A stretch of DNA of 64,000 nucleotides from Cloeon dipterum (Eukaryota; Arthropoda; Insecta; Ephemeroptera; Baetidae). Each line of letters opens with the position of its first letter. Position 1 is the stretch's first letter. Shown here piece after piece: positions 32,529-47,500 of this stretch. Both the position numbers and the translations under genes were made by a program. The notes under the pieces were generated by a model that had not been told where the DNA came from, did no database searches, and saw only the letters and a list, made by a program, of their open reading frames with translations. The stretch covers positions 2,666,001 to 2,730,000 of the forward strand of contig NC_088786.1 in the NCBI RefSeq assembly GCF_949628265.1, read 5' to 3'.

Positions 32529-35500
32529 TCAGTCTGAATCAGCATCGAAGGCGACGGCGTTCGGATTCTGTGATGTGTTGGTGGTGGTGGTGGCCTCTCC
32601 ATTGCTGATGGAGGACGAGGAGGAACTGGAAATTAGTTTCTCGTGCTGGTCGCCCTGACTGCCGTCCTCGACCAGGGTCGTTCCCTCGGGACTGTGTCGT
32701 CGTCGCTGAGGGATCAGTCCGCCTGTACGGGGCCAACAGCAAAAATTCAGCTTGTTTAGAACAAACAACTCGAGCGTGTAAACGAGCTAATAAGCGTGGT
32801 GAGAGTAGCAGACATTTTTGGTAGGTGTCATTCCTGGCATTTGAGACAGTGTGTTAAAAGCGTGAGTGCTTGCTTCACTTCTGATTGAAGAGCAGGAGGA
32901 TGTGCTTGCTTGCCAGCTAACAATTAATTGAAGGCTTTCTCTGATTGTGAGAGTAATTAGCTAAGCTTCGTTGGGTGTGTGTGTTTGTCAAGTCTCCCTA
33001 CCTTCCCACGCATTTTGTGCGAAGGGGGCTGACCTTTGGGACACTTAATTTTGCGATAGATCAATTTTTAAGCAACGGATTTGAGCGTGCTCATATGCAC
33101 GGTCCCAGGGGTTCGGCAGCCCCCTTCGAAAGGTTGTTCAGGGCTGTGCAGGACCTCTTCCCGCGGGACGCCGGCCACGTCGACTGTTGACGAGGTGTGC
33201 GGGGTGCCTCCCTCGATGGCCGACTCCTCCCTCGCTTTATTGCGCCTCGCCTGACTGCGGTTTACGTTTGGTCCTATCGCAACACCAAGTTTTTTAGCAC
33301 GCCGACCACAAAACGCATACAGACATTGAATAAGCCACACCTTCACTTTTTATCAAGCGGCAGTATTGCTTTGCGTTTTGATTCGGCAGAGGCTGGATTT
33401 TTGCAACACCGAGAATTAGGCGGCTAACAAGGAGAGCTAATATAATAATGTATTTTTCGGCATCAGACGTGAACACTTTAGTAATGCAAACACGGAAAAG
33501 TTTTGCTTTCATATTACGGACTGGACAAGTTAAAAAAAAATCGATTTAAAAAACCAAATTTGGTTTTATTACAATGGTTTTTGGTATAATAGATTCTTGA
33601 AGAGACAAATCGATTGGTGGGTCATTTTCGACCGAAAACCCAATTGATTTTTTTTATCAAAATGAGGTCAATTTGGGCCAAAAAAACATTAAAATTTAAC
33701 GAATAAATATAATAAACTTGAGTTACAAATAATTATATTTTTATTTTGTGTAAGATGGTGAAATAAAAAAAAAAACACGGAAGTGCCCGTAGGACACCAT
33801 TACTAATACTACTTAACTTATAATTTCATGTCTGATGCAAAGTAATACATTTAATATCGGTGGCATATTTATGTGGGAGTTTCCTTGAAATAACACGATT
33901 TAGCCACCTAACAATCGGCAATGTAAAAAAATAACAGTTAGCCTCTGCCAATCACCAACATGTAAAATTAGTCGACAGATAGGCAAAAACAAGGTGTGCA
34001 TAATTGAACCAGATAAGTGTACGAAAATTAAATGGCGGAAGACTCGAAATTGAAGTGAAAACAAAAATAAACGACTGTTAAGTCTTTCCTCCAATCCTAG
34101 CAATGTAAAGAATAAGACAAGGCAAGCCTACGATTAGTTCCCGACTGCGCATGCGCATTCTAGGCCTCTTTGTTTAGGGTGTATCGGGTGTATCTGAGGG
34201 GGGAGCCAATCAGAGGCGAGAAAAGGTGTTTTCCCCAATGGCCGCCATGTTTGCGCGAAAATTTCTCGTGCGCTTGCCTTGATGCAAGATTGAAGATTGG
34301 ACAAATATGTGTTTGTTTAGCGAAAAATAACGACAAGCCTTCAATTGAAGCCCTCCTACCTCCAAATACAAATAAAAAAGAAAATTTACTCCAGGAATGT
34401 TAGTAAAAAAAAGTGTTTTAAAACGAATTGTCTGCAGTACAGTTAGTTAAAAAGGATAGTCCTGTGCTTACCTCCAGCTGTTAATTGCAACTCGGAATAA
34501 ACCAGGTCGGGGCTGTTTGGCGCTTCGTTTACAACAACGGGCGAGTGGGAGAAAAAGTTGGCGGGATTGCTTTGACTGGGTAATTCATCGTCGAGGATAA
34601 AGTCGTCGAGCAAATCCTCGATGGGAGCTCTTTTCGGAGGGGCGCGAAGCCTCCTCGAGGACACCATGGACAAACTGCCCAGGAAGGATTTGGGAATGGG
34701 GGGACCTGGTTTATGTCAGTCGCAAATCGACACCACGACCAAAGCAGCACAAGAAAGAGAGAGAAACAGAGACAAAAGAATCAGTAATCACACATGCCGA
34801 TTTGCGGTGATTTCCGAATGCGTGAAAGCGCGTTAGTCAGTGATCTCGGTTATTTACAGTAACAGGGTGCGCATAATTCACGACTTATGGATTGCTTGCT
34901 ACACAGAGAAATGGCATTTATGAGCACCCTGCACTAGCCAATGATGGGTGTGAGTTGAGGAGAGGAATAAAAATGTTCACTTACCGATATACGAAAGGAG
35001 AACAGGCAGCAATATGAGACCATGTGCGGCTCCGACCAGCACAATGCCCAGATACATTCTAAAGTAGAACACCTGCACAAATAAAATTTGATTTGTTACC
35101 ATTACAGTTCGATTTTAAACAAAAAGGAAATTTTTTTCTCCTGCACTTCTGGCTGAGACCTTGAGTAAATTGAATTTTTTATATTTACCTGGAAAATTTG
35201 GCTTTTGGCAAAAGCGAGCACGATGATGCCGCCAAATTTGGTAAGCGTAATGCCTGAAAAGACAGAGGAGCCCATGTTCGTGAGGCAATCTGCTGCTCGC
35301 CTAATTCTATTTGCTTCCGTGGAAACGGAGAAGGAATGCACCAAGTGGCTGCAGAACTCGACCGAGATTCCCAGCGCCTGCAAGCAGATGCGATGAGTCC
35401 AATTTCGAGCGGAATGAATTTATTGCAATTTACCATGACGAGGTTGACGAGGGAGACCGCGTTGAGGGAAATGCCCCACCAGAACATCATGCCGCCGAGG

Positions 35501-38500
35501 TTCGTCACGATCATGATGATGGTGATGAGCACGACCAGCGAGCTGAAGATGTCCAGTCCCATGAGGAGGAAGGTAACTATGAAAATGGCACCAACAGATA
35601 TGCCCAGAGACTTAAGAGTGTCTGGCCACATGGTCAAGTACTGCTCGTAGAACACGTAGAAGACGCTGTTGACAATCAAATTAAATCTCACGTTGGGACA
35701 TTGAACGCGACTAGAATACCTGTAGGGGAAAATCTGGATGTCGCTGTTTCCAGTTTTGTCGCGGATCATTTCAGTCAGGTTGGCGCTGATTTTGCGCGCC
35801 TCACGCATTGCAGAGTAATAATCTTCCGACGTCTTGAGAACCGAGTGGTAAGCCATGAAATAGCTAGCACCGACGATTGCCTCTTTGTTTTCATCGAGTT
35901 CGTAGTTGATGGCCTGCACGAAATGCGATCAGGAAAGGTTCTTGCCAAATAAGAAGCTAATTTACCTGTGAATACGCTGCATGTCCACCTTTGGAACAGA
36001 TTGCAGAGGGGTTGTCATCGAGGAAAAATGGCAGGTATTCGCTGAACGCGGAGGGCTCTGGCCGTTTAGTAGCCTCGATCAGAGGAATTTCACATGGTAC
36101 GCAGCCAAATGGAACTGTAGACAGTATTACAAGAGTTAGTTGCATCTCTCCCACGGTAGATTTGCTTTTTGTTGGTGTTAGGATGGTTAGATGGTGTCAA
36201 AATAACCTAGTTTGAAGGAAAATGTCCGGAAAAAATCACCCTGATCTGCCCAAAATGTCATTCCTGCGCGCCCTGAGGGCTTCTAAAGGATCAAATTACA
36301 CTTAGCTGTTTTAACGGCATGCAAATCTTGCAATTTGAACCAAAACCGAGCCAACCACTGGTTACAAAAGGGAATTGACTGATTTGAGGGCTACCCTGAC
36401 ACCAGTTTTCAATTTCCGACGGTCTTGTCTGACCTCATGATTGATTCAAAGCATATATTTAGGGTTTAAAATCAACCTATAGAACTCGAGGGCATCTCAT
36501 TAGATTCTCTGATTTTCCTAGATTTAACCCTGACGTTCCTGGAAAACGGTCTCTCATTTTTCCATCAAACAACGGTGCTCAACTAAAAATTGAAATATTC
36601 ATTGAGACTCACCACTATTGTCGCAGTGTGACCCATTTGCATATTTTTTACAGCAAGAGGAAGATGCTGACCAGTCAAAGTAATCATCAATCCAGTTTGA
36701 AGGCGGCCTTGCAATGTACGAGCTGCAAAAGGAAAATTGCCATTAAAAAAATCTCGACCAATCACTCATAGAAATTTTACGATTCTGGTGAATTCTTTGC
36801 ATTTGTAACATAGCTTTGATTTTTATTTGTGTGCATTGCAATTGGGGGGCATATTATTAGAATCTAACATATCTGATGTATATATGACCTCGCCAAAAGT
36901 CAATAAAGATTATTATTATTAATCACTGGTTTTTTACCTGGACGGTATTTTTGAGGCAGAGTAAATCTGAGTCATGAGCGAGTCAGGGTTGCAGAAAAGC
37001 CCTCCGCACAACGAATTCTGCACTTCTGGTTTGCTGTAGTTCAGTCCTGAGGTCGCGACAAAATAAACCGGAGGCCCGATCGACAGAGAACGTTTCAACT
37101 CCTGGTAAAAATGGGTTAGTTTTGTTCATTTCTTTAAAAGATGATGGTAATTACCTGGAAATACTTGAGTACGTAAGAGTCTTCAGGCATGGACAGTTCC
37201 TGGTCCAAGCCAACTTCGATGTAGGGCAGCACCGCGAGTGACGAGCAGAGCCAAGCGTAGAAAGTCACGGTAACAAATGCTCGCACTTTCTTCTTCATTA
37301 AGAATGGCACATACAGCTCCTGAGCAATAAAGAAATTAGCGCCAGGGAGAGAATGCTTTGCGCAAACTTCTTACTTTGAACATCTTGTAGAGGATTCCCT
37401 CCGAAATAACTCCATCATCCTTCCTGGACGCGGTTTTGAAGCAGAAAACGTCCAGTCGGTTAGCCTGAAAGTCATTTCCAGATTAATCAAAATTTGAAAT
37501 TAAATGCTAGCAGCCATACCCGTTGCCTCTCCATGTCCAGAGTGAGAAGACTGACAAAGCAGGTGATTTGGAACAAAAAGTCGAGCAGGAGCGCCATGCC
37601 AGCGTATAGGGCAAAAGCTCGCACCGCTGGCATGTCAGACAGGGCACCTAAAGTGTTACAATATTTGTCTTAAAGGTCTTTTTCTTTAAAAATGCAATAA
37701 TTCTTATTAGATAAAGATATTTAACTTTAAAAGACAAATCGATCGATAATCCGGAAAATTTTAAAATTGCTCATGAACCATTTTTGTTAAGAAAAAATAG
37801 TAAAATTGTTTTCTTTATGTTTTGGTAATAAAAAATGACGAAAGAAAATTTTAAGTTTTTTTTTCTCTAAAATGAACCATAAAAAATTACAAAGCTCAGA
37901 ATTATTTCCGGTACGTCAAAAATAACCCAACAATCGATTTGTCTTGTTGATCAGTGTCTGTGTCTACAAACCATATTTAAGCTAAATCTATTTTTAAGTA
38001 AATTTTGATATTTATTCATCTAAAAACTGACCTAAAAAGAAGCAAGTCGCCTCTGAAGCACTGGTGAGCAGCAAGGACGGTCCGACCTTGCCGAGAGACC
38101 TACTGACAATCTCGGAAACAGGCTCTTGGGGCCCGCCTCTGGGACTTTTGGCCATGTCTCGTTGGGTGCTCTGGACAAGGATGAAAATGTTGTCGACGCC
38201 GACCGCGAGGACCAGGAAGGGAATGACTTCAATGATGATCAGAGTGGCAGACACTCCGATGTAGCCGAATATTCCAACCGAGCACGCCACCGAAGCCAGC
38301 ACAATGATCACTCCGCCCAAACCAAGAGTGACTTTGGAGTCGACCTGGAGGGCAACCAATAAGGAATCAATGAGTTTAATTTTCCGTTTCAACTCACCAG
38401 CAGTCTGTCGCACGTTTTCATCTGCCCCAGAGCCAGGGCAATGTACATGAACATGATGCAGTACGACACGATAATGGTGCTGACGTCAGATTTTGAGCCT

Positions 38501-41500
38501 CGCTCCAGCTCGTCCTCGATCGATCTCTCCGTAGTGAACGCCACGTCAATGTACTTGGGCGCAGTGGCGGTCCAGTTCTGCATGTACTCAATCAGTCTGG
38601 AATTAGATTCGTGAGCAACACCAAATGACTTAGCTTGGACAAGGCTTACTTTCCCTCCCACTTTTTGGCAGGCTCAAGTTTGCTCTGATCGTAGTGGTTG
38701 TTGATCAAGAGAGTGATAATGAGCGCCTGCGCAGTCTCATACTTGGGAGGCGCGTTCTCGGGAGTCTCAAATCCGCCAAGAGCGATTGCCGGTTCGATGG
38801 GACCACCGTATTTGGCCAAGCAATTAGGATCGTAAGGATTTCTACAAAAAACCAGAAGTCAGAAAGGAAAAGCGACGTCATTAATAGGAAACTTACTGCG
38901 AGCAGGCAATCAGGTAGTCGAGATAGTTGACCACGTATTCCTTGTCGCCATCCTCCTCGGTGTTTGTCTCGTTGAACTTGTCCAAGTCATCTTGCCATAT
39001 GCCCCAAACACTTTGAACGATGCATTGGTCTCTGGTTGCTTTGCCAGTGGCAAAAGGAGCATAGCAGATGTGCTCCAATCCTTCATTGGTTTCTTGGCCG
39101 AGCTGCAAACATCCTCGTCAAGACGTGAAATCGAATCAGACTCAAAACTCGTACCTTCAAAATGCCCTGCTGCAACTCCAACACTTTCAACATGAACTCC
39201 TCGTTGAAAACGGGACCAAAGGTGATGGGACCGTTTGATGTGTCGTGCACAATCTTTTCGAGGCCTACGGGACGCAGAATGATTTGTTGGGTCCTGAAGA
39301 ACGGAGCGAATTTGGAGTCAAAGAATTCTCTTTCAACCCTGGATCTGCTCTCGGGAGCGGCCCACAACTCGACAGGATTGGTGGTGACGTTGGTGTACAT
39401 GATTCCGTGTCCCAGAGTGACAATGGTGACCAAGCCAAGGAACAAGATGAACCACGGATGCTCCGCGCAGTCTAATCGGCAGCGTTTAATCACAAATAAT
39501 GCAATTCTTCAGCAAGTATTTTACTCACATTTGCCCCAGGCGGTGAATCCTTTTTCCAGCAGCCTGTCAGTCATGGATCCCATGCGTTCCATAATGGATG
39601 GATTTCTGTACTCGATTGCGCTGTTTCCGGGCAATGTGTCCGCATTGGCGAAACCTTGAAGGAGATTTATTCATGAAATGGTGAATTCTGCATTATTAAT
39701 ACACAATTATTCAAATGTGTGCACGAGAGAATGCAAAGCTATGCAAGGATGGGCGTATCAGGAGATAAACAGTAGCAAAGCTCACACTTCTGGTCAAGCA
39801 GGGAACTAATTTCACCTGACATACTGTCTTTCGCCATAATTAAAAATAATAATAATAATAGCACGATGGAGTGTTTCCATTAGAGACTTGATATCAGCTG
39901 AAATTATTCAATTTCTCTATAACCTTGTTTGACGGATAAAGGCGAAACCAATTTCCCGGAAAATCTGGCTCTTTGAGAGAAATTAGATTATCTCTTTATC
40001 AAGTTGGAAAATAATGTCAAATCTCTCATGGAAACACCGTACAATAAGCCTTAATAAAACCCAAAAAAATCCAAACACATGTAAATATCTGTTATTGACG
40101 TATGCGTCACTAAAAATGCTGAAAACTGACAGTCCTAGTTGGATATTGTTTTAATTTCCGTCACCTAAATGACGGCTGCGTGTAGTTGAGAGGAGCACAC
40201 TGATAGCATACGGTGGCAAGGCAAATATCAACGACACCAAAGTGCTGACTAATTTACACAGACATACTGGATCTGGTCGACTGCAAAGGACTTGTTTCCT
40301 CGTCGGCAGCCATTGCCATACGAGCAGAGGCTAACCGCTGTCCTACTGCCTGACACATCTCTTCGGCCCGCCTCGACCTGGGCACTGGGGCGCAATAATA
40401 GAATAGTACATTAACCGACAGTGACATGCTAGCCGAATATTCAATCATTTCCTACTGATTACAAGTACAGGTTTGTTTTTCTCTGCCAAATGCTACCGAT
40501 ATGATTTTTTTTCGTGCAACTTACCCGGCGATTCTTCTGATTTTTTGCCCAGGCAGCACACGGAGAGCAGGAAAATGGCGGTGCCGAGGATGAAGGTCAC
40601 GATGACCCACCACGAAATGGAACCTAGGCCAAGGAAGGTGAACGGTATCGGCGGTGGGATTATGGGAGGAGCCGCAGGGCAACTCAGGTCGCAGTCAACG
40701 CAACTGCACTGGGTTGTTTCGTTCTGGAACACAAGTCGAAGATTGAATGAACAAAAATTTCACGGCATGCACTTACAAATTAACTATAAAAATCTGAAAT
40801 TTCACAATGTCCGTTGATGCGCGACTTGAAATTGAGCTACTCACGTCGGCCTGTTTGTTGCAAGGCACCACCAGCGGATTCAGAGGTGAAATCACGTCGT
40901 CAGGCACCTCAGTGGCGATGTAATTGATTTGGAAGGGAACAAAAGCGCCAGTAGCATCACCCAGGAAATCGAACCACCTTGAAATAAACAATTAGACAGT
41001 GTTCATCGCCCTATCGAATAATAATTACTTCTTGTAGGTGCAGCGAGAGGCTCCCCAAACTCCACAGAGAATGTCCATTGCGAGCTGGCCAGCAGCGGGT
41101 ACGTAAACGCCCTTGCACGAGTTGTAGGTGCCCTCCATGTAGTTGGTGGTGATGTGCAAATCCACTTCGTTGATGTAGTCCACGCCTTTGTCTGAAGATT
41201 GCAACAGTTAGAAACAAAAGCAACGCTCAACTCGAGACTTACCTGTCTTTTTTATTTCTTTTGCCACCAAAAACTTTGACTGCTCTGGGGCACAAGTCAT
41301 GTCGCAGAAATGCCGGACAAAGTTGCGCTGACATGACGGACAACGGTTGATAAAGTTGGCTGCCATTTTCAAATTTGAATTCAGATTTTTAATCTGGTTC
41401 TTGTCACAGCAGGTAAGGACTGAAACAAATGGATCTCAATTAATATCTGGGGTCAAACCGCCCCATAAATTCTTAAATTTATTTTTTTCGCATTAAATGT

Positions 41501-44500
41501 GTACACTTTGGTTATTTTTTCATTCAAGGCTTTCAAGCAATTTTTTTTGGAAGACTGAAAAAACCAATGATAGATTCTTCTTGACAAAACGTTTGTGGGT
41601 AGTTAAAATATTTTGGCACTCACCAGGACTGGTAGTATCTTCCGGAATGAGGTGCGGGCACAATGTCTTGAGAATCTTAATTGACTCTTCATCTTCCAGA
41701 GATTTGGCAGTGCCATTGTAAACACAGTTTTTGATCTTGGTAAATTCCTTGTAGCATTCGCCGTACCAGGTGCAGTGGCCCGGTGTTTCCTCCGCTCTCT
41801 CTGTCGTTCCAAGGGATGTTGTTTCTTGACCCAGAGCTCCCTGCAAACACAAAATAAAGACGCATTAGCACTAATTATGAAAACAAATTAAGCAATGTGC
41901 CAAAATTACGGACGCCGAGTCCACTGACACTAGAGAAAGTTAGGCGGAGTTTCATAAGAGAAGCGGCACGTGGTCAAATGGTGTGTCTAACGAAATATCG
42001 AGCGGAGAGATTTGCATGGTCACAGAATTGTGGAAAGATGATAATCATTTTTGCGACGAAGCTGCTCTAGCAAATGAGCTGGCTGACCCAGTTGGCCCGA
42101 AGACTTGCAAAGTTCACGCGCGATTGTAAGGTTTTCGCAAAGAACAGTGTGAAGTGGGACACGTCCCCGCGTCCGCACCTTGTGACTTTTAACAACGAAT
42201 TTAAAAAAAAAGCCGAAGGCAAGGACATTTTATTTAATTAGCAACGGGGGGAGACAATCGCTAGACGGATGTTCTCAGAGGGTCAAGGGTGAACACCCGC
42301 TGTTTCGACGTGTTGAAATCGAATTCAAATGTGAACTCAAGATGAAATTTGAATAAGGAAATGGAGTTTAAATAATATCTGCGCGGAAATGATACCAGGC
42401 TTAGTCTTGAAATAAAATATTTTCAATTTTTTTCCTCGTTCTGTTAGCCGTCTTTGAAACAAACATCCTCGCGTGATTTCCTTCGACATACGACCAGCTG
42501 TCTGTGACTCATTTTATAGTTCATGAAGTAAATGAGGCATGGGACCAAACATAGTAATAGTTAAAGGTGATCCACAGCAAAATGGCAGTAACGACTGCGG
42601 CATTTAAAAATAGGTCGTGTCATCTTAAATATCGAATATTTTCCTAATCAGATTTATGAATTATTGGTTTTTATTATCTAAAAATGTCACTAAAGGCCGC
42701 CCTCCTCAGTAAAAACAAAGGATCGATTGTTCGTTTAGTTTAATTAGAGCAAGGAAGAGCGAATCACGACCGCAAAAATAAATAAACACACATGTTTTAC
42801 AGTTTAGGTGTTTTATTTTTAATTTAATTATCTTTGACACCCCGGGAAGTCTGGACACGACAATAACACGCGCGTCTGGAACACGTTACTGGCGGCGTGA
42901 AAACCCAGAGATAAAACCATTTGAAGTAATGGCGAATGCAAACAAGTACATTGCTTAAATGTTATAAGCTATCTCTGCGCTGCAATATGGCTACTTCCAT
43001 TCTCATCAGCAAACCAGAATGTGTGGTTTGAGTCACACATGATATTTACTCTCTCTGGCGTGATCACAGAGGAAGTGAGACGAGTAATGTAAGCTGTGTG
43101 AATTTCACTGTGCGTCAAATCGAATAATCCAACGGATTCAATTAATTGAATTTCGTTAATTGCGTTAAGCAGACAAGAAGCCGCAAAATTCAAGCAATGC
43201 CGAATTTTTACACCCCCGCAGACTTACAAGTGTGCCGCAACACGACCCCAACCCGCTGCAGAGGGTTGTGCTACCCCCCTGGAGAGCGCTATTTCGGGAA
43301 AAATGTTCGTGACTCCAAGCACGGCACGGGAGCATGTGTGCGTAATTGGCGGCCGAGCAAAGAAAACAGCAGGCGCATGAAAAAAACATGAATGTTTTGC
43401 TTTTGAAGTTTCGAAAATGGCATTTTTATGAATATACAACTTCGTTGAAAAATCAAAATTGTACCTTCTGACGTCCTCTGCTATTGTCGCGTTCAATTAT
43501 TGATGAGGGAAAGTATCGTGAACCAAATCAATTGATTCCATTTAGCAATGATTGCTTTAGATTGCATAATACCGCGGACTTGGTTTGAATTTCAAACCGC
43601 ATGCGTCTATCCACCCGATCAAATATTCAATTCGATCAATCAGTTTGAAGAAAGGATCACGATATCTATCTATCTCTCAAGGGCGGCGCCACGACAATTG
43701 CGTGACGATGAAAAGAAACAAGTGAAGTGAGCTAAGCAGGCTGCAATAATTATGAACAGGCACAGCACAAGCCAAGGGTCACGCAGAGCCAGCCGTAAGT
43801 TGCCCTTCAAACGCGTAAAAATAATAAAACGACTGCGAAAAATGGAAATCGATGCTGGAGCTGCAGGCCTACATTGATTATGCACGCTTTGACCTCAGCC
43901 AGGCTTTAAGAAAAAGAGAAAAGATGCTAATTGCATTGAGCTAGGGCACGTGCGCGCGATTGCAAGTCGACGCGCATCAATTAATAAAAGCGGAAGATTT
44001 GCATCTGCTGTTGACGGATTCACGCCGGATGCGAGCGCGAGCGAGCACCCAAAACCTTGGTGGAGCGAAATCCGAAACCTGCACGGAGGAGAAGCTAAAT
44101 TGGAGGCAATTAATTCGGCGGCGGCGACAGAGCATTGTCCTTGACGACTGACCAGCCGCCCTCTTGACCTTTGCAATTTGCGACGCGAACCGTAGGTTCA
44201 ACTAGCCCCCGTGTATAATCAATAAAATAGAATTGTCCATTCGGCCGCAGACGTCTGATTTACTTTGAGAAGGCTCGCGTGGCATCACGTAGTCTCGCTC
44301 GTTGTATTCATCCCGCCCGACACGGAGCATCAATTCCGCAGGCAGACAAGACCTTTGTTGCTTTCTTGACCCGGCGGGGGTTAAAAGCTTGCCTTTAAGA
44401 CAGACGAATTTCAGAATTTGTCACAAATGATGACGCGAGCCCTTCTTAATCAGTGCCAAGATAATTCAATGATTAAATTAGAAAAAAGCAGACAACTGCA

Positions 44501-47500
44501 TTATTAAAAACGAGTCTCGACGTTTCCCAATTAGCGTGTAGAAAGATAAGGTCGGCCGAGCAATTCCAGACCGACATTAACCCAGACTCGCTCTGTGAAA
44601 AGGCTACATTCTCTGCTCGGCGCGTTGCACCCGAAAACCTAGGCAAACAGAAGTGCCCTTGAGAGCCGTCGAATGCGCCGGAGAGCAGCTCTTGCTAAAA
44701 TTAAGTTTTATCTCGAGTGACGTCACAGCCGTGCATATTTATTTGCAACAAAGCGGCGTGCACCACGGGCGAGTAAGAGTTGGTCCTCTTTGGCACCAGA
44801 GAAATGAGTCACTGCGACCACTCAATCGATATCAACGCCGTGTTCTCCGCTCCGGCCAAGCCCGCGCAGCGAATTGCGTGTTGCCCTGCACTCAATGCTT
44901 TTTAAACTGTGCCTGCCGGTAGTGAGTGGCTTTTCCTTTGCTCACGGAAGCGTCCATCTTCATCAAAGCCCGATCAATTATTCCTTTTTACCTTAATGGG
45001 CACTTTTTACATTTAAAATTCATTTGCCGATGCAGCACTAGCATTTCAATGTTGACAGTGCTAAAAGATTCCTGTGGCAACGGCGATTGCCAGTAAGAGC
45101 TCACAGTGAAACACAAATTCGAGTGTTGCCAAAATCGCTCTATAAATTTAAATCAGACAAAAATTAAAATTCAACCCTTTGTCTGAAGTTACGGCAATCA
45201 CCGCTGAACACAACGAATTGATTAAGAAGTGCCGATAATCTGCAATTTTTGGTTTGCACTTTGAACCTCTAGTAAAAGCTCTCCTTAGTGAAGATTTTTC
45301 GGGCTTTTCTCTCCCAAGTAACGTCTTAACATGTTGTGTGTCAGGAGAGGCGCTCTTTCTCACTTTTTCACCCTTCGACAATTCATTTATGTGATATTTA
45401 ATTGTATTTTAATACAAACGAGAAGCGACCGTAGTTCTCTGGTTGGTTTTTGTAAGATCGAGACAGCAGCGCCACAGCGACAGCCAGTGAAAGTAACTTG
45501 TCGTTTTTTTTCTTGACTCGCTGTGTCGCTGCTGTCTCGAGTTGGCCAATCAGAGATGACCACATGCTTCTGATTTGTCGCCTGCGTTTTTGTTTACTCC
45601 AACAACTGCAAATTTCAGCAAGCCGACCGATCAATTTGGCTGCCTAATCTAATTTAACTCTCAGGAATCGTTTAACACTCAAAGAAAAATCCAGTGCTAT
45701 TGCAAGAACATTTTTCGTTTATTTTACATTATCCTGAGTTTGAAAATTGGAAAATATAATCAAATCGTTTCTTACAAAAGATATTAAGCCCGCTGCAGTT
45801 AAAACAGATAATTATATTTTTTGATCAACACCTCTGATTACGGTGAACTAATCCCCTCAGGCCATAAATAAAAAATGTTATCGATTCAAGAAGTTCTTTT
45901 CGAAATCAGTTCTCCCTCCGAGAGCAAACAGTTCTAGAATGAATTTCCAGCCAAAACAGGCAGGTCAGTGCCTCTACTGTGAATAATGGAATAATAATGC
46001 CGTGCGCCCATCGCTGACAACTATTGTCACAGGCGACGAAATGCTGTTCATCGATCTTTCGTCGCCTATCTAGAACACGTATGCGGTGCGTGGCCTTACG
46101 AAAGCCACCACCATAACTGACAGAGCTGCTATAGGCGCAAAATTTTAGACTCTCCTACTCCTACAGTCCGGCCGAAAGGGCATCTGGATTTTGTTATTTG
46201 TCCGGGTTTGCATATAGGGTGGTCATGTCCTCTCCACAAGGCACAGCTTCCTGTCGCTACTCGGCATCCGTCCAAGCTACTTGGAATAAATATATACAGT
46301 ATACTGCTGCGACTGGAATGCATCAGCAATCGAAACTCAAAAGACTACATTTCTTCATATAAAGTGTTTACTCAACAGTAGGAATTCTTTTCAACAACAA
46401 AAATCTAAATTATATCCTGTAATATTTCCAGTCCAAGAATCAAACAATAAATCCACAACGTCGAAATCGTTAATTGTGTTTCCCTTTGCGGGCTTTGCGC
46501 AATATGACATAAGGAAACAGATGGGTTGAGACGTGGTAAAATGTACACTGGTGACACCGAGATAAAGTCAGTTTACTTCTACAGCTTTCTTTGTATTTAA
46601 TCTGTAACTCCAATGTACTGTTCTTCATGCGAGAGACGCAGAGAAAATTATCACACATAATATACGCCCATGATTCAAGTATGAAGATCAGTTTCCGGCG
46701 GGTGCCGGGTGCGTCATCGATTGGAGCATAAATCTGAATGTTGACACCAAATCTAAGACCGCAGCAAAATCAAATTTGCACGCACGCCTAGCAGTAAATT
46801 TAAATTTAGCCCGTGTGCGTCAAATGTGCAGATGGCTCAAGCGATTTAAACTTAGCATCGCGTCTGGACTCAGGAGAATCCGACAATATGCTCGATTCTA
46901 GGTCAGCGTCATCGCAGACAATATTACTTTCCACCCCTTTGGTCTGCGTGTGCATGCGACGGCTCGGGCAAATTGCACCGGCAGAAAGGGAAACGGGGCC
47001 GCGCGCCGCAGGAAAATTGGCTTCCACGGAAATTTTATGACCGCCGCTCGGTACGTGCTGGTGAGGGCGGCTAACTCGGCCTCGGTATTGTTTTCCTGCA
47101 TCGAAACCACCACCATTATCGCACTGCTCATAAATGTAATGCAATTTTTAAAAGCATTAACCGTTTTTTTCTGCGCTTTGCATTCCAGCTTTCAGCCGGC
47201 CAACCGCTGATAACAAATAGCAGCAAGCCAAAAGCCGATAAGAAAAAATACTTTCCTGAAAATCGGCGTGAAATAAAAAAGAGGCCAGGTGTGCTATGCG
47301 CCCAATGTTGGGCGAATCGACACGAGAGATCGAGGATTTGACGCAATGAAGCTCGGTTTTATCGGAAGAGATAAGGCACGACGAGGCACACCTGGCCGAA
47401 AAATGAGTCAATCGCGTGGCCTGCGTATATATTTCGTCGGATCTCGGTATTTTCGCACGCATCTGCAGCTAAATCAAGCCGATGAGCAGTTTATTTATGG

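Noticed and set aside
33068..33346. GC-rich minus-strand frame inside the last NPC1 intron ([18 protein letters not shown])
   Set aside because: Looks coding and has a nearby acceptor, but no acceptor gives the phase needed after the preceding NPC1 exon; no start context or homologue recognised.
35311..35952. Plus-strand frame of 213 codons
   Set aside because: Antisense shadow of NPC1 exons encoding the last TM block.
43146..44200. Several short frames in NPC1 intron 1
   Set aside because: None has splice-consistent extension, domain motifs or strand-specific codon bias.
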